A DNA stretch of 5,101 nt from NCBI GenBank assembly GCA_017958765.1, contig JAGDBY010000003.1, forward strand, positions 1 to 5,101, written 5' to 3'. The DNA is from Bacteroidales bacterium. GTDB taxonomy: Bacteria; Bacteroidota; Bacteroidia; Bacteroidales; UBA932. Below the pieces are notes generated by a model. The model ran no database searches. It saw only the letters and a list, made by a program, of their open reading frames with translations, and was not told the origin of the DNA. Shown here piece after piece: positions 1-5,101 of the stretch. The position numbers were made by a program, and so were the translations under genes. Within the stretch, counting starts at the first letter, position 1. Each line of letters starts with the position of its first letter.

Positions 1-855
1 AGAACCGTTGATAGGAATGCTCCAGGTATAATTCTCCGGCGTACCGTCATTGTCTCCGTCGATGTCAGCCGTAATCACAAGTCTGATGCAGGCGTTGGCC
101 GCCATTGCCGAAGCGCTCCAGCGAGAATACGGATAGAAACTGGGGTTAGCCGTTGCCGAGCCGTCAGCAATTGAATTCACCTGGTCGGAGAGAATGCCGG
201 CGTTCAGAGCCCCTGTCTGCCAAGCCGACGTATTACCGCTCAGATACTGAGGAGATGTCACGTCACTGCCCGAGAACAGTTTCAAGGCCGGAACGTTCTT
301 CAGATAGATCTTGACGTTGCTCAGTGTCTGGCCCGCCAGAGGAGTTCCTGTGAAATTGACTGCCAGCGAGGTCAGGGCGATCTTCGCCACGAAACGGGTT
401 ACGTCCACCTCAACCGTATTGGTCTGGGAACTGCTCAGGGTACAGTCAGTTTCTCCTATCATTGTGAAAGAGGAAGAATTCTCTTTCATCATAGAGGCAG
501 TTTTAGAGAGGAAATTAGCTTCGGATCTGACCGAAGTAACGTCAAAACCGGCCTGTCTGTTCGCCACCACATATACGTGTTTCGGACCGCTTGTAGCAGT
601 CAGGCTCAATGAAGCGTTACTGCTTTCGCTTTTATAACCGTCAATAACTCCCGTAGAAGCATTGAATACGAACACATCGTAGTTGTTGATTGTCCCTTCG
701 TTAGTCTCCGTCACTCCCAATGCCTTTGACATTGCATCGTTCACCTTCACTGTCATAACAGCTTCGTCCACCGGCCTATCTCCGCTTAAATCTTTCTGAC
801 ACGCCGTAAATGCCATTGTTCCCACAATAGCGATAGCAATAAATGTTCTTTTCAT
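1..855 (-). CDS. Fimbrillin-like type V pilus subunit precursor, lipoprotein (C-terminus outside window)
   Basis: This gene runs off the window edge, so only its first 285 codons are visible, with no internal stop. The start is ATG at 855. Residues 1-18 form a lipoprotein signal peptide (MKR, then a hydrophobic stretch to FTA), with the lipidated Cys at 19 followed by QKD. The mature N-terminus has the usual fimbrillin order: a first beta strand (about 32-40, AVMTVKVND), a linker with SKAL at 43-46, the strand NNYDVFVFNASTG (57-69), VYVVANR (94-100), DVTRFVAKIAL (151-161), and YLKNVPALKLFSG (184-196). In the FimA/Mfa1 family such precursors reach the outer membrane as lipoproteins, lose the N-terminal strand by proteolysis and polymerise by strand exchange. 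That it is the main shaft subunit rather than a minor one is inference. It lies 37 bases after the Ig-tailed lipoprotein gene on the same strand, with no terminator or promoter seen between them, so the two are probably co-transcribed. The C-terminal strand that would settle shaft or tip role is not visible. Confidence 0.85.
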   Translation of the reverse strand, partial: MKRTFIAIAIVGTMAFTACQKDLSGDRPVDEAVMTVKVNDAMSKALGVTETNEGTINNYDVFVFNASTGVIDGYKSESSNASLSLTATSGPKHVYVVANRQAGFDVTSVRSEANFLSKTASMMKENSSSFTMIGETDCTLSSSQTNTVEVDVTRFVAKIALTSLAVNFTGTPLAGQTLSNVKIYLKNVPALKLFSGSDVTSPQYLSGNTSAWQTGALNAGILSDQVNSIADGSATANPSFYPYSRWSASAMAANACIRLVITADIDGDNDGTPENYTWSIPINGS

Positions 856-892
856 AACTGTTTTAATTAATTGTTAGTAAATGATATATGTA

Positions 893-2701
893 TTATTTGA
901 CAATAATTCCCATTTGCCAGGTTGCCGTATAAGTCTCATTGTAATAGTGAATTCCGCGGATGGTTGTAACTCCCTTGCCTACTGCCACCACGTCTCCTTC
1001 CGGGGTGCAGGTAGCCACTGACGGATCATCGCTGTACCAGAAGCCGCTCCCCGCCACGCCGTGCCCCAGATTGGTGCCGTACATCTCGCAGAGATTGCTG
1101 TATCCGTTGTTGTATCTCTGCAGCAGCTGCATATGGATTGTAGTCCCTACGGTAACCGTCTGTCCTACGGTAGGGTAAGCGACTGTCTGCGTCAGTCTGG
1201 CAGATATAATCAGTGACATTGATGCCGAATACCCTTGGTACTGTGCCCTCACTCTGGTCTCCACCCTGGAATCGTTGTACATGCAGCAATGTATCACTCC
1301 CTGTTCGTCGATGGTGCAGGCCGAAGTATTGTCGCTGGAGAATGTACACAGAGAACGGTCCAGCGTATCCGGCTCAGTCCCGTAGTAGGCAACGACGGAC
1401 GTTTGGAAAGTCTCATCATAAGAGAGCGCCTGGTTTGGAGGTCTGAACACTATTCTTGTAAGATTCTGACTTACAATGACGCTTGTTGTCTCTGACACTC
1501 CTGATCCGTCGGCGGCCACTGCCGTGATGGATGCTGTGCCGTACGACACCGGAGTGACGAGCCCCGTCTGTGAAACGGTAGCCACGCCGGGATTGTCGCA
1601 AATCCAGATTACATCGGTGTTCTTGGCTGTAGAAGGAGCCACGGAAGCGCTCAGCTGCAACGTCTCATCCATCATAATCCTCTTCCGTGTCCCTTCCAGC
1701 GTAATACTGCTCACAAATTCCCCCAAGTCACTCACATCCACCCTCCAACTGTTCTCGTTCATACCCTCTTCAGTCAGGCTGACCACGATGTCATACCTTT
1801 TGTTCCTGGCAATGTCGAAATTGCCCACATTGTCTTCTCCAAGGAAAAAACGGTAGATGTTCGTACCGTACCGGGCTGCGTCGCGATACTCTACTTCAAA
1901 TTCGAAGTAGGTGCACAGGTCGTTGTACACGCTCCCGGGCGCGAAGCATTTCCCGGACTGTAAAGTATTGTCACTTATAAGGTTGCCGTGTTTATTCTCA
2001 AACAGATAATAGCTTACCTGCAGCCCGGCATTAAGGAGCGCGAGGTCCGTTGCGTCTGCGCGGTCCCCTTCGCTCAGTACATCAGCAGTCGATTCTGTAG
2101 CAGATTCTCCGAACAGCCTCACGGAAGAAGGGATGTTCTTGAGTTTCGCCGACACTATGTTGAACTGCGTGCCCTCGGGAACGAGGCTTTTGTCAAATGA
2201 GACGGTGACAGCGCTCACGCACCGCTCCAGAGCGACATTTACAGCCATATTGTTCCTCAGAGAGAGCGGCTCGCTCACAAAACACATCGGGACCGCTCCG
2301 TTTAAATCTGCAATGTCACCGTATGAGGCAATCGGATATTTATACCCGAGAAGGGCGCTCTCCCTTATAAAAGCGGGATTGAGAGCCTGGTTACTCATAT
2401 TCGCCAGACAATATATCTTATAAGTCTCCCCATCGAAAGTGGTGAATCTTATTGACCCCACCCCTCCGTTATCAGAGTACGAGCTATGGACAAGCAGCCC
2501 TGAAGAATTGTATATCAGGATGTTAACATTACTGAGAAAAGAGTCGTTTACCGCAAGGACCTTTGTCAAAGCGCCTTTGCTCTGATAATTGAAATAAAGA
2601 GTAGTCCTTCCCCCCTCACTCTGTCCGCCGGAGAATTGCTCCTTATGGACACAGCTCACCGCCACCAGAGCCACCATTACCGTTACTATGTATCTTTTCA
2701 T
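893..2701 (-). CDS. Fimbrial accessory/tip-like lipoprotein with C-terminal Ig-like (Big_2-type) tail, 602 aa
   Basis: The start is ATG at 2701, giving MKRYIVTVMVALVAVSC: a lipoprotein signal peptide with lipidated Cys at 17. The frame stays open upstream to an ATG at 2815, but that extension would run through the promoter and the preceding gene's terminator and would bury the signal peptide. Residues 33-330 resemble fimbrillin and DUF4906-type proteins: a first strand (33-39), TKVL (46-49), SNVNILIYNSSG (57-68), YKIYCLAN (94-101), ALERCVSAVTVSFD (157-170), AKLKNIPSSVRLFG (185-198), YYLFENKHG (231-239) and NKRYDIVVSL (300-309). A clear Big_2-type Ig module follows at about 332-411 (ITLEGTRKRIMMDETLQL, then NPGVATVSQTGLVTPVSYGTASITA). 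A more divergent one lies at about 413-500, and a third at about 502-602 (SDDPSVATCTPEGDVVAVGKGVTTI). It is likely exposed at the cell surface. As first gene of the fimbrial operon it could be a tip adhesin or an anchor; the sequence does not decide. The tail is Cys-rich (368, 452, 462, 472, 473, 538, 565). Confidence 0.8.
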   Translation of the reverse strand: MKRYIVTVMVALVAVSCVHKEQFSGGQSEGGRTTLYFNYQSKGALTKVLAVNDSFLSNVNILIYNSSGLLVHSSYSDNGGVGSIRFTTFDGETYKIYCLANMSNQALNPAFIRESALLGYKYPIASYGDIADLNGAVPMCFVSEPLSLRNNMAVNVALERCVSAVTVSFDKSLVPEGTQFNIVSAKLKNIPSSVRLFGESATESTADVLSEGDRADATDLALLNAGLQVSYYLFENKHGNLISDNTLQSGKCFAPGSVYNDLCTYFEFEVEYRDAARYGTNIYRFFLGEDNVGNFDIARNKRYDIVVSLTEEGMNENSWRVDVSDLGEFVSSITLEGTRKRIMMDETLQLSASVAPSTAKNTDVIWICDNPGVATVSQTGLVTPVSYGTASITAVAADGSGVSETTSVIVSQNLTRIVFRPPNQALSYDETFQTSVVAYYGTEPDTLDRSLCTFSSDNTSACTIDEQGVIHCCMYNDSRVETRVRAQYQGYSASMSLIISARLTQTVAYPTVGQTVTVGTTIHMQLLQRYNNGYSNLCEMYGTNLGHGVAGSGFWYSDDPSVATCTPEGDVVAVGKGVTTIRGIHYYNETYTATWQMGIIVK

Positions 2702-2718
2702 CGTCTCGTCGTTTGCTG

Positions 2719-2726
2719 CAAAAGTA
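2719..2726 (-). promoter_or_regulatory. Putative Bacteroidota -7 promoter element (TACTTTTG) of the fimbrial operon
   Basis: Read on the minus strand, TACTTTTG followed by CAGC fits the Bacteroidota housekeeping-sigma -7 consensus TAnnTTTG. It ends 17 bases before the ATG at 2701, implying a very short leader of roughly 10-13 bases. No TTG stands at the expected -33 distance, where the minus strand reads TCT. The promoter may therefore be weak or activator-dependent, or the match may be fortuitous. The same nine bases TACTTTTGC occur in the promoter at 4754-4762. Confidence 0.55.
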
Positions 2727-2741
2727 GAGTTCGGGCAGCCG

Positions 2742-2767
2742 GCGAGAGAATAATGATACATTCTCGC
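2742..2767. repeat. Imperfect palindrome upstream of the fimbrial promoter, candidate operator
   Basis: GCGAGA at 2742-2747 pairs with TCTCGC at 2762-2767. Taken in the alternative register, GAGAAT at 2746-2751 pairs with ATTCTC at 2760-2765 around an 8-base centre. The palindrome lies just upstream of the -7 element and covers the place where a -33 element would be, as expected of a regulator site. It lacks a following T run on either strand, so it is not an intrinsic terminator. Function is inferred from position only, and short palindromes of this quality do occur by chance. Confidence 0.35.
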
Positions 2768-2786
2768 AAGGTATTTATGCGATAAC

Positions 2787-2821
2787 AAAAAAACCGGCTG
2801 AATCCCGAAGATCAACCGGTT
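2787..2821 (-). terminator. Intrinsic terminator of the LytTR-dehydrogenase operon
   Basis: On the minus strand AACCGGTTGA (2821-2812) pairs with TCAGCCGGTT (2801-2792) over ten base pairs including one G-U. The ten-base loop contains TTCG. The run continues through seven Ts (2793-2787), the first two of which belong to the stem. It begins 24 bases after the dehydrogenase stop codon at 2846-2848 and lies upstream of the fimbrial promoter. It therefore separates the two minus-strand transcription units. Confidence 0.85.
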
Positions 2822-2845
2822 ATCTTTTTAAAAAGGAAGACTCTT

Positions 2846-3775
2846 TTAGAGAATTGTTTTGATATTGTCGGCGACTCCCTGCACCAGACGGACGCGGGCT
2901 TCGGCGCTGGCCCATCCTACGTGAGGGGTAAACATCATTCTCTCTTTGTGCTTCATCTTCATATAAGGATGGTCTGCCGGGATAGGCTCTGCAGAATAAA
3001 CGTCCAATCCGGCCCCGGCAATAATGCCCTCATCAACCGCGCGGGCCAGATCAGCCTCGTTCACAATCCCTCCGCGCCCCATATTGATGATGATCGCATT
3101 CTTCTTCATAAGGCAGAGCTTGTCGTATGTGATCAGGTTGTTGGTCCTGTCATTGAGCGGAGCGTGGATCGATATGATATCGCTCTTTGCCAGCAGTTCC
3201 TCGAGAGAAAGAGCCGGATATTCGGTGCAGTGATTTGTGCCTGAAGTGGAGAAGTAATTCACATTCATCTTGAAAGCTTTCGCCACCTGCGCCACGCGGC
3301 TTCCGATCGTACCCATACCGATGACACCCATAGATTTCCCGTCCAGCTCAGGGAACGGGTGAGACATCTCCGTGAAACAGCCGCTTGCGCTGTAGTCACC
3401 GCTCTTCACATATCCGTCGAAGAATTTGATCTGTCCCAGAAGGCCTAGAATCAGCGTATATGTCACCTGAAGAACGCTCTCTGTAGAATAACCGGCCACA
3501 TTCTTGACAGGAATACCCTTCTGTGCAGCGTAAGCTACATCTATATTGTTTGTTCCGGTAGCAGCCTCGCAGATAAGCTTGAGATTCTTGCAACCGTCGA
3601 TTTCAGCCTTACCTATTTTAACTTTGTTGACAATCAGAACGTCACAGTCACCGGCTCTCTCCAGAACCAGTTCGGCAGGAGTTGAACCGTATCCGGTATA
3701 ATCACCGAGCGCCTTAATCGGGTCGAGACTGACGTCGAATCCGACCGTAGCATCATCCAAGAAAACGATTTTCAT
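2846..3775 (-). CDS. D-2-hydroxyacid dehydrogenase (hydroxypyruvate/glycerate dehydrogenase-like), 309 aa
   Basis: A cytoplasmic NAD(P)-dependent oxidoreductase that interconverts a 2-keto acid and its D-2-hydroxy acid; the exact substrate cannot be read from sequence. The length is normal for the family. The N-terminal catalytic half includes AATGTNNIDV (71-80). The Rossmann motif GMGTIG is at 153-158. The later family signatures are SIHAPLNDRTNNLI (202-215) and IIINMGRGGIVNEADL (228-243). The catalytic triad is intact: Arg234 (in NMGRGG), Glu263 (in DVYSAEP) and His285 (in TPHVGWAS). The residue 18 positions after the last Rossmann glycine, usually an NAD-selecting Asp, is Ser176 in NYFSTSGTN, which suggests NADP(H) or mixed cofactor use. 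The start MKIVFLDD is the normal beginning of the catalytic domain. It lies 12 bases after the LytTR gene and is followed by an intrinsic terminator, so it is the last gene of a two-gene operon. No serine-biosynthesis partner such as serC is next to it here. Confidence 0.92.
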   Translation of the reverse strand: MKIVFLDDATVGFDVSLDPIKALGDYTGYGSTPAELVLERAGDCDVLIVNKVKIGKAEIDGCKNLKLICEAATGTNNIDVAYAAQKGIPVKNVAGYSTESVLQVTYTLILGLLGQIKFFDGYVKSGDYSASGCFTEMSHPFPELDGKSMGVIGMGTIGSRVAQVAKAFKMNVNYFSTSGTNHCTEYPALSLEELLAKSDIISIHAPLNDRTNNLITYDKLCLMKKNAIIINMGRGGIVNEADLARAVDEGIIAGAGLDVYSAEPIPADHPYMKMKHKERMMFTPHVGWASAEARVRLVQGVADNIKTIL

Positions 3776-3787
3776 ATTGTATCAGTT

Positions 3788-4609
3788 TTAAAGCAATTCA
3801 ATTATTTGGTCATAATAGCGTTTTGACACAGGGATTCTCTGTCCGTCTGCACTGTCCATCTCAGCATATGTAACACCCTCTTTCTCCTTCCTCAGAACCT
3901 TGATATGTTTAGGGTTGATGTAGTATGAACGGTGACAGCGGACTATCTTGTGCTCGCTGCAGAGGTCGTCGATAGCCTTCATAGAGGATCTCAGACTGAA
4001 GGAGCGCATCTTCTCTCCCTCTGTATAATGTATGTTTACGTAATTCTCGTCAGCTTCGATGAAGTATATAGAATTGTTACGTACCACAAGCTTCAGATTA
4101 CGTTTTTCGTCGTAGAATCTCACCCTGGCATTCTCTATATCGTCATCTATAAACTGCTTGTTCTCAGTATATTTCAACGTAAGTGCAAGGGCAATTATAG
4201 AGAACGGGATCGATATTATCGCAGCCAGGACCGAGAAGCAGGTGAATACAGTTCCCATATAAGGAACCGCCTGTTCAGAAACCAGCCAAACGTACAACGC
4301 CGTAAAGAACGAGATCACCGCAACCTCTAGAATGCTCCAGAAGAGATACCATCCCCAGGAGAGCCGCAGGTTACGTCTTATCGCGCACATCGGAACCCTG
4401 GAAGCGATGTAAACCACCAGCATAATGCTCGCAATAATCAATACGTTGAACTGGAAATGGGCAACCGGGAAGTTCAACCTCTCTTCAAGATGGAAAGGGA
4501 GGAATATCAATACAAAGAAGACGCAGAACGCAGGAATCCCGAGAATGTGCAGAATCGTCGGTCCCGGTTTCTGTATGTTTGCAGGGATAAAATGCTCTGA
4601 ATTCGCCAT
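3788..4609 (-). CDS. Membrane-anchored LytTR-domain transcriptional regulator, 273 aa
   Basis: The N-terminal half has four hydrophobic segments, at about 18-38, 52-72, 86-110 and 117-145, predicted to be membrane helices. A short linker leads to a C-terminal LytTR DNA-binding domain at about 170-273. LytTR hallmarks are YFIEADENYVNIHY (182-195), FSLRSSMKAIDDL (204-216), the RCHRSYYIN segment (224-232) and RIPVSKRYY (258-266). There is no receiver domain and no histidine-kinase domain. It is therefore not a classical response regulator; it is a one-component membrane regulator, or one controlled by an unseen partner. What the membrane part senses is unknown. The ATG at 4609 lies just before the first helix and about 25 bases downstream of a good -7 element; no Shine-Dalgarno is seen. 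The dehydrogenase gene follows after 12 bases. The upstream region carries 12-bp direct repeats at a 21-bp period, suggesting autoregulation. Confidence 0.9.
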   Translation of the reverse strand: MANSEHFIPANIQKPGPTILHILGIPAFCVFFVLIFLPFHLEERLNFPVAHFQFNVLIIASIMLVVYIASRVPMCAIRRNLRLSWGWYLFWSILEVAVISFFTALYVWLVSEQAVPYMGTVFTCFSVLAAIISIPFSIIALALTLKYTENKQFIDDDIENARVRFYDEKRNLKLVVRNNSIYFIEADENYVNIHYTEGEKMRSFSLRSSMKAIDDLCSEHKIVRCHRSYYINPKHIKVLRKEKEGVTYAEMDSADGQRIPVSKRYYDQIIELL

Positions 4610-4634
4610 TGCTGATTATTTTGGTTGGGTGTGA

Positions 4635-4666
4635 CGAAATTACAAACTTTTTTATTTAGTCCCAAA
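4635..4666 (-). promoter_or_regulatory. Putative promoter of the LytTR-dehydrogenase operon
   Basis: On the minus strand TTTG (4666-4663) is followed after exactly 20 bases by TAATTTCG (4642-4635). These match the Bacteroidota -33 (TTTG/TTG) and -7 (TAnnTTTG) elements at normal spacing, with one mismatch in the -7. The predicted transcription start near 4629 gives a leader of roughly 20 bases before the ATG at 4609. The -33 element lies within the promoter-proximal copy of the direct repeat. Confidence 0.6.
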
Positions 4667-4687
4667 TTTTAGCACTTTAACCCCAAA
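4655..4687. repeat. Two 12-bp direct repeats at 21-bp period, candidate LytTR operator
   Basis: TTTAGTCCCAAA at 4655-4666 and TTTAACCCCAAA at 4676-4687 agree at ten of twelve positions and start 21 bp apart, about two helical turns. A third, partial copy, TTTAGTC, starts at 4696. LytTR-domain proteins are known to bind pairs of imperfect direct repeats on one face of DNA at a period of about 21-22 bp, and the neighbouring gene encodes such a protein. That this is its binding site is inference. The region is AT-rich, so a chance repeat is possible. Confidence 0.45.
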
Positions 4688-4730
4688 AATAAACTTTTAG
4701 TCATCATAAAGGCATGGTACTCACATTTAC

Positions 4731-4761
4731 TTGACTGAGTATAAGCAAGAAAATACTTTTG
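4731..4761 (+). promoter_or_regulatory. Putative promoter of the acyl-CoA synthetase gene
   Basis: TTG at 4731-4733 is followed after 20 bases by TACTTTTG at 4754-4761, a full match to the Bacteroidota -33 and TAnnTTTG -7 pair at normal spacing. The start of transcription is expected near 4767, about 15 bases before the ATG at 4782. A 6-bp inverted repeat, TACTCA at 4718-4723 and TGAGTA at 4736-4741, brackets the -33 element and could be an operator, but is short enough to be chance. Confidence 0.7.
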
Positions 4762-4781
4762 CGAAAAAACAGTAGAATACC

Positions 4782-5101
4782 ATGATGGGACACATGAATT
4801 ATTACTACAATCTGTTTGACGCCTTCCAGGAGTCACTCAGAGACAACTGCAACCTTACTGCAATCACAGACTACCCTACCGGCAGGTCAATGTCTTATCT
4901 CGACCTTGCCTCAGGCATTGCCAAAATGCACATTCTTTTCGAGGAATTGGGGATCGGCGCAGCAGACCGCATAGCTCTTCTTGGAGGAAATGACGCCGAC
5001 TGTGTTGTATCGTATGTAGCAGCGCTGACCTACGGCGCCGTTGTCGTTCCTATCGGACATCACGAGGAGACGGACAACGTGGCTGCGATAATCAGAAGAA
5101 C
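4782..5101 (+). CDS. AMP-forming acyl-CoA synthetase (long-chain fatty acid-CoA ligase-like), N-terminal part
   Basis: Only the first 106 codons are in the window and the frame is open to its edge. The protein resembles the N-terminus of Bacteroidota FadD-like adenylate-forming ligases, which activate a carboxylic acid to acyl-AMP and then to acyl-CoA. Supporting stretches are NLTAITDYPTGRSMSYLDLASGIAKMHILFEELGI (24-58), ADRIALLGGNDADCVVSYVAALTYGAVVVPIG (61-92) and DNVAAIIRR (98-106). The diagnostic P-loop-like A3 motif (SGTTG type) and the later A5-A10 motifs lie beyond the window, so substrate class and activity cannot be judged. Three in-frame ATGs stand at 4782, 4785 and 4794. The first is chosen because it lies a normal distance from the promoter, but 4794 (MNYYYNLF) is equally plausible. 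The gene diverges from the LytTR operon and shares its 172-base control region. Confidence 0.82.
   Translation, partial: MMGHMNYYYNLFDAFQESLRDNCNLTAITDYPTGRSMSYLDLASGIAKMHILFEELGIGAADRIALLGGNDADCVVSYVAALTYGAVVVPIGHHEETDNVAAIIRR

Noticed and set aside
311..637. Open reading frame of 108 codons on the plus strand, opposite the fimbrillin gene
   Set aside because: It lies wholly antisense to a clearly recognisable fimbrillin, has no recognisable domain and no promoter. The same holds for the other plus-strand frames within 960-2423, 2921-3244 and 3932-4634.
856..892. Gap between the two fimbrial genes examined for a promoter or terminator
   Set aside because: It is 37 AT-rich bases with no TAnnTTTG element, no stem-loop and no T run. 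It is best read as an intra-operon spacer.
1026..1349. Minus-strand frame of 107 codons inside the Ig-tailed lipoprotein gene
   Set aside because: It overlaps the lipoprotein in another frame, with low-complexity Arg/Gln-rich content typical of a shifted frame and no independent signal. The same applies to the frames at 1416-1601 and 3396-3593.
2736..2800. 7-bp inverted repeat (CAGCCGG / CCGGCTG) around the fimbrial promoter, considered for phase variation
   Set aside because: One arm is part of the terminator stem, which explains its sequence. The arms are too short for a convincing invertible element.
2824..2835. Perfect 12-bp palindrome CTTTTTAAAAAG just after the dehydrogenase stop codon
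   Set aside because: It is a simple A/T-tract palindrome with no loop, in AT-rich spacer. The true terminator immediately downstream accounts for the end of the transcript.
4713..4784. 7-bp inverted repeat (CATGGTA / TACCATG) flanking the acyl-CoA synthetase promoter, considered as an invertible promoter
   Set aside because: Arms of 7 bp are shorter than those of known Bacteroidales invertible promoters, and one such pair is expected by chance in a region of this length. No recombinase gene is in view.

Overview
The window looks like chromosome of a gut-type member of the Bacteroidales (Bacteroidota). The evidence is threefold: type V pilus (fimbrillin) lipoproteins with short signal peptides ending in a lipobox Cys; promoter elements of the Bacteroidota TTG / TAnnTTTG class; and start codons without a Shine-Dalgarno sequence. 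Genus cannot be decided from this stretch. There are five protein genes, two of them cut by the window ends. There are no RNA genes, no CRISPR array and no sign of a mobile element.

Region 1 (1-2726, minus strand) is the head of a fimbrial operon. Its first gene (893-2701) is a 602-residue surface lipoprotein. It has a fimbrillin-like N-terminal half and a YYLFENKHG motif reminiscent of DUF4906-type fimbrial proteins, followed by a tail of about three Ig-like (Big_2-type) modules. A 37-base gap leads to a fimbrillin-like pilus subunit precursor (855 to beyond position 1). A TACTTTTG -7 element 17 bases before the first gene drives the unit. It has no recognisable -33 element; an imperfect palindrome sits there instead.

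Region 2 (2787-4609, minus strand) is a separate two-gene operon. A four-helix membrane protein with a C-terminal LytTR DNA-binding domain is followed after 12 bases by a D-2-hydroxyacid dehydrogenase. A strong intrinsic terminator (2787-2821) ends it and insulates it from the fimbrial operon.

Region 3 (4610-4781) is a 172-base AT-rich divergent control region. It has a promoter for the LytTR operon, a second promoter for the plus-strand gene, and a 12-bp direct repeat with a 21-bp period overlapping the LytTR promoter's -33 element. That geometry is what a LytTR-domain protein would be expected to read. Region 4 (4782-5101, plus strand) is the first 106 codons of an AMP-forming acyl-CoA synthetase.

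The most interesting points are: the Ig-tailed lipoprotein at the head of a pilus operon; a shared (S/T)-K-x-L motif near the N-termini of both pilus proteins, where related fimbrillins usually carry an Arg maturation site; the LytTR operon with its candidate direct-repeat operator; and the loss of the NAD-selecting Asp in the dehydrogenase.
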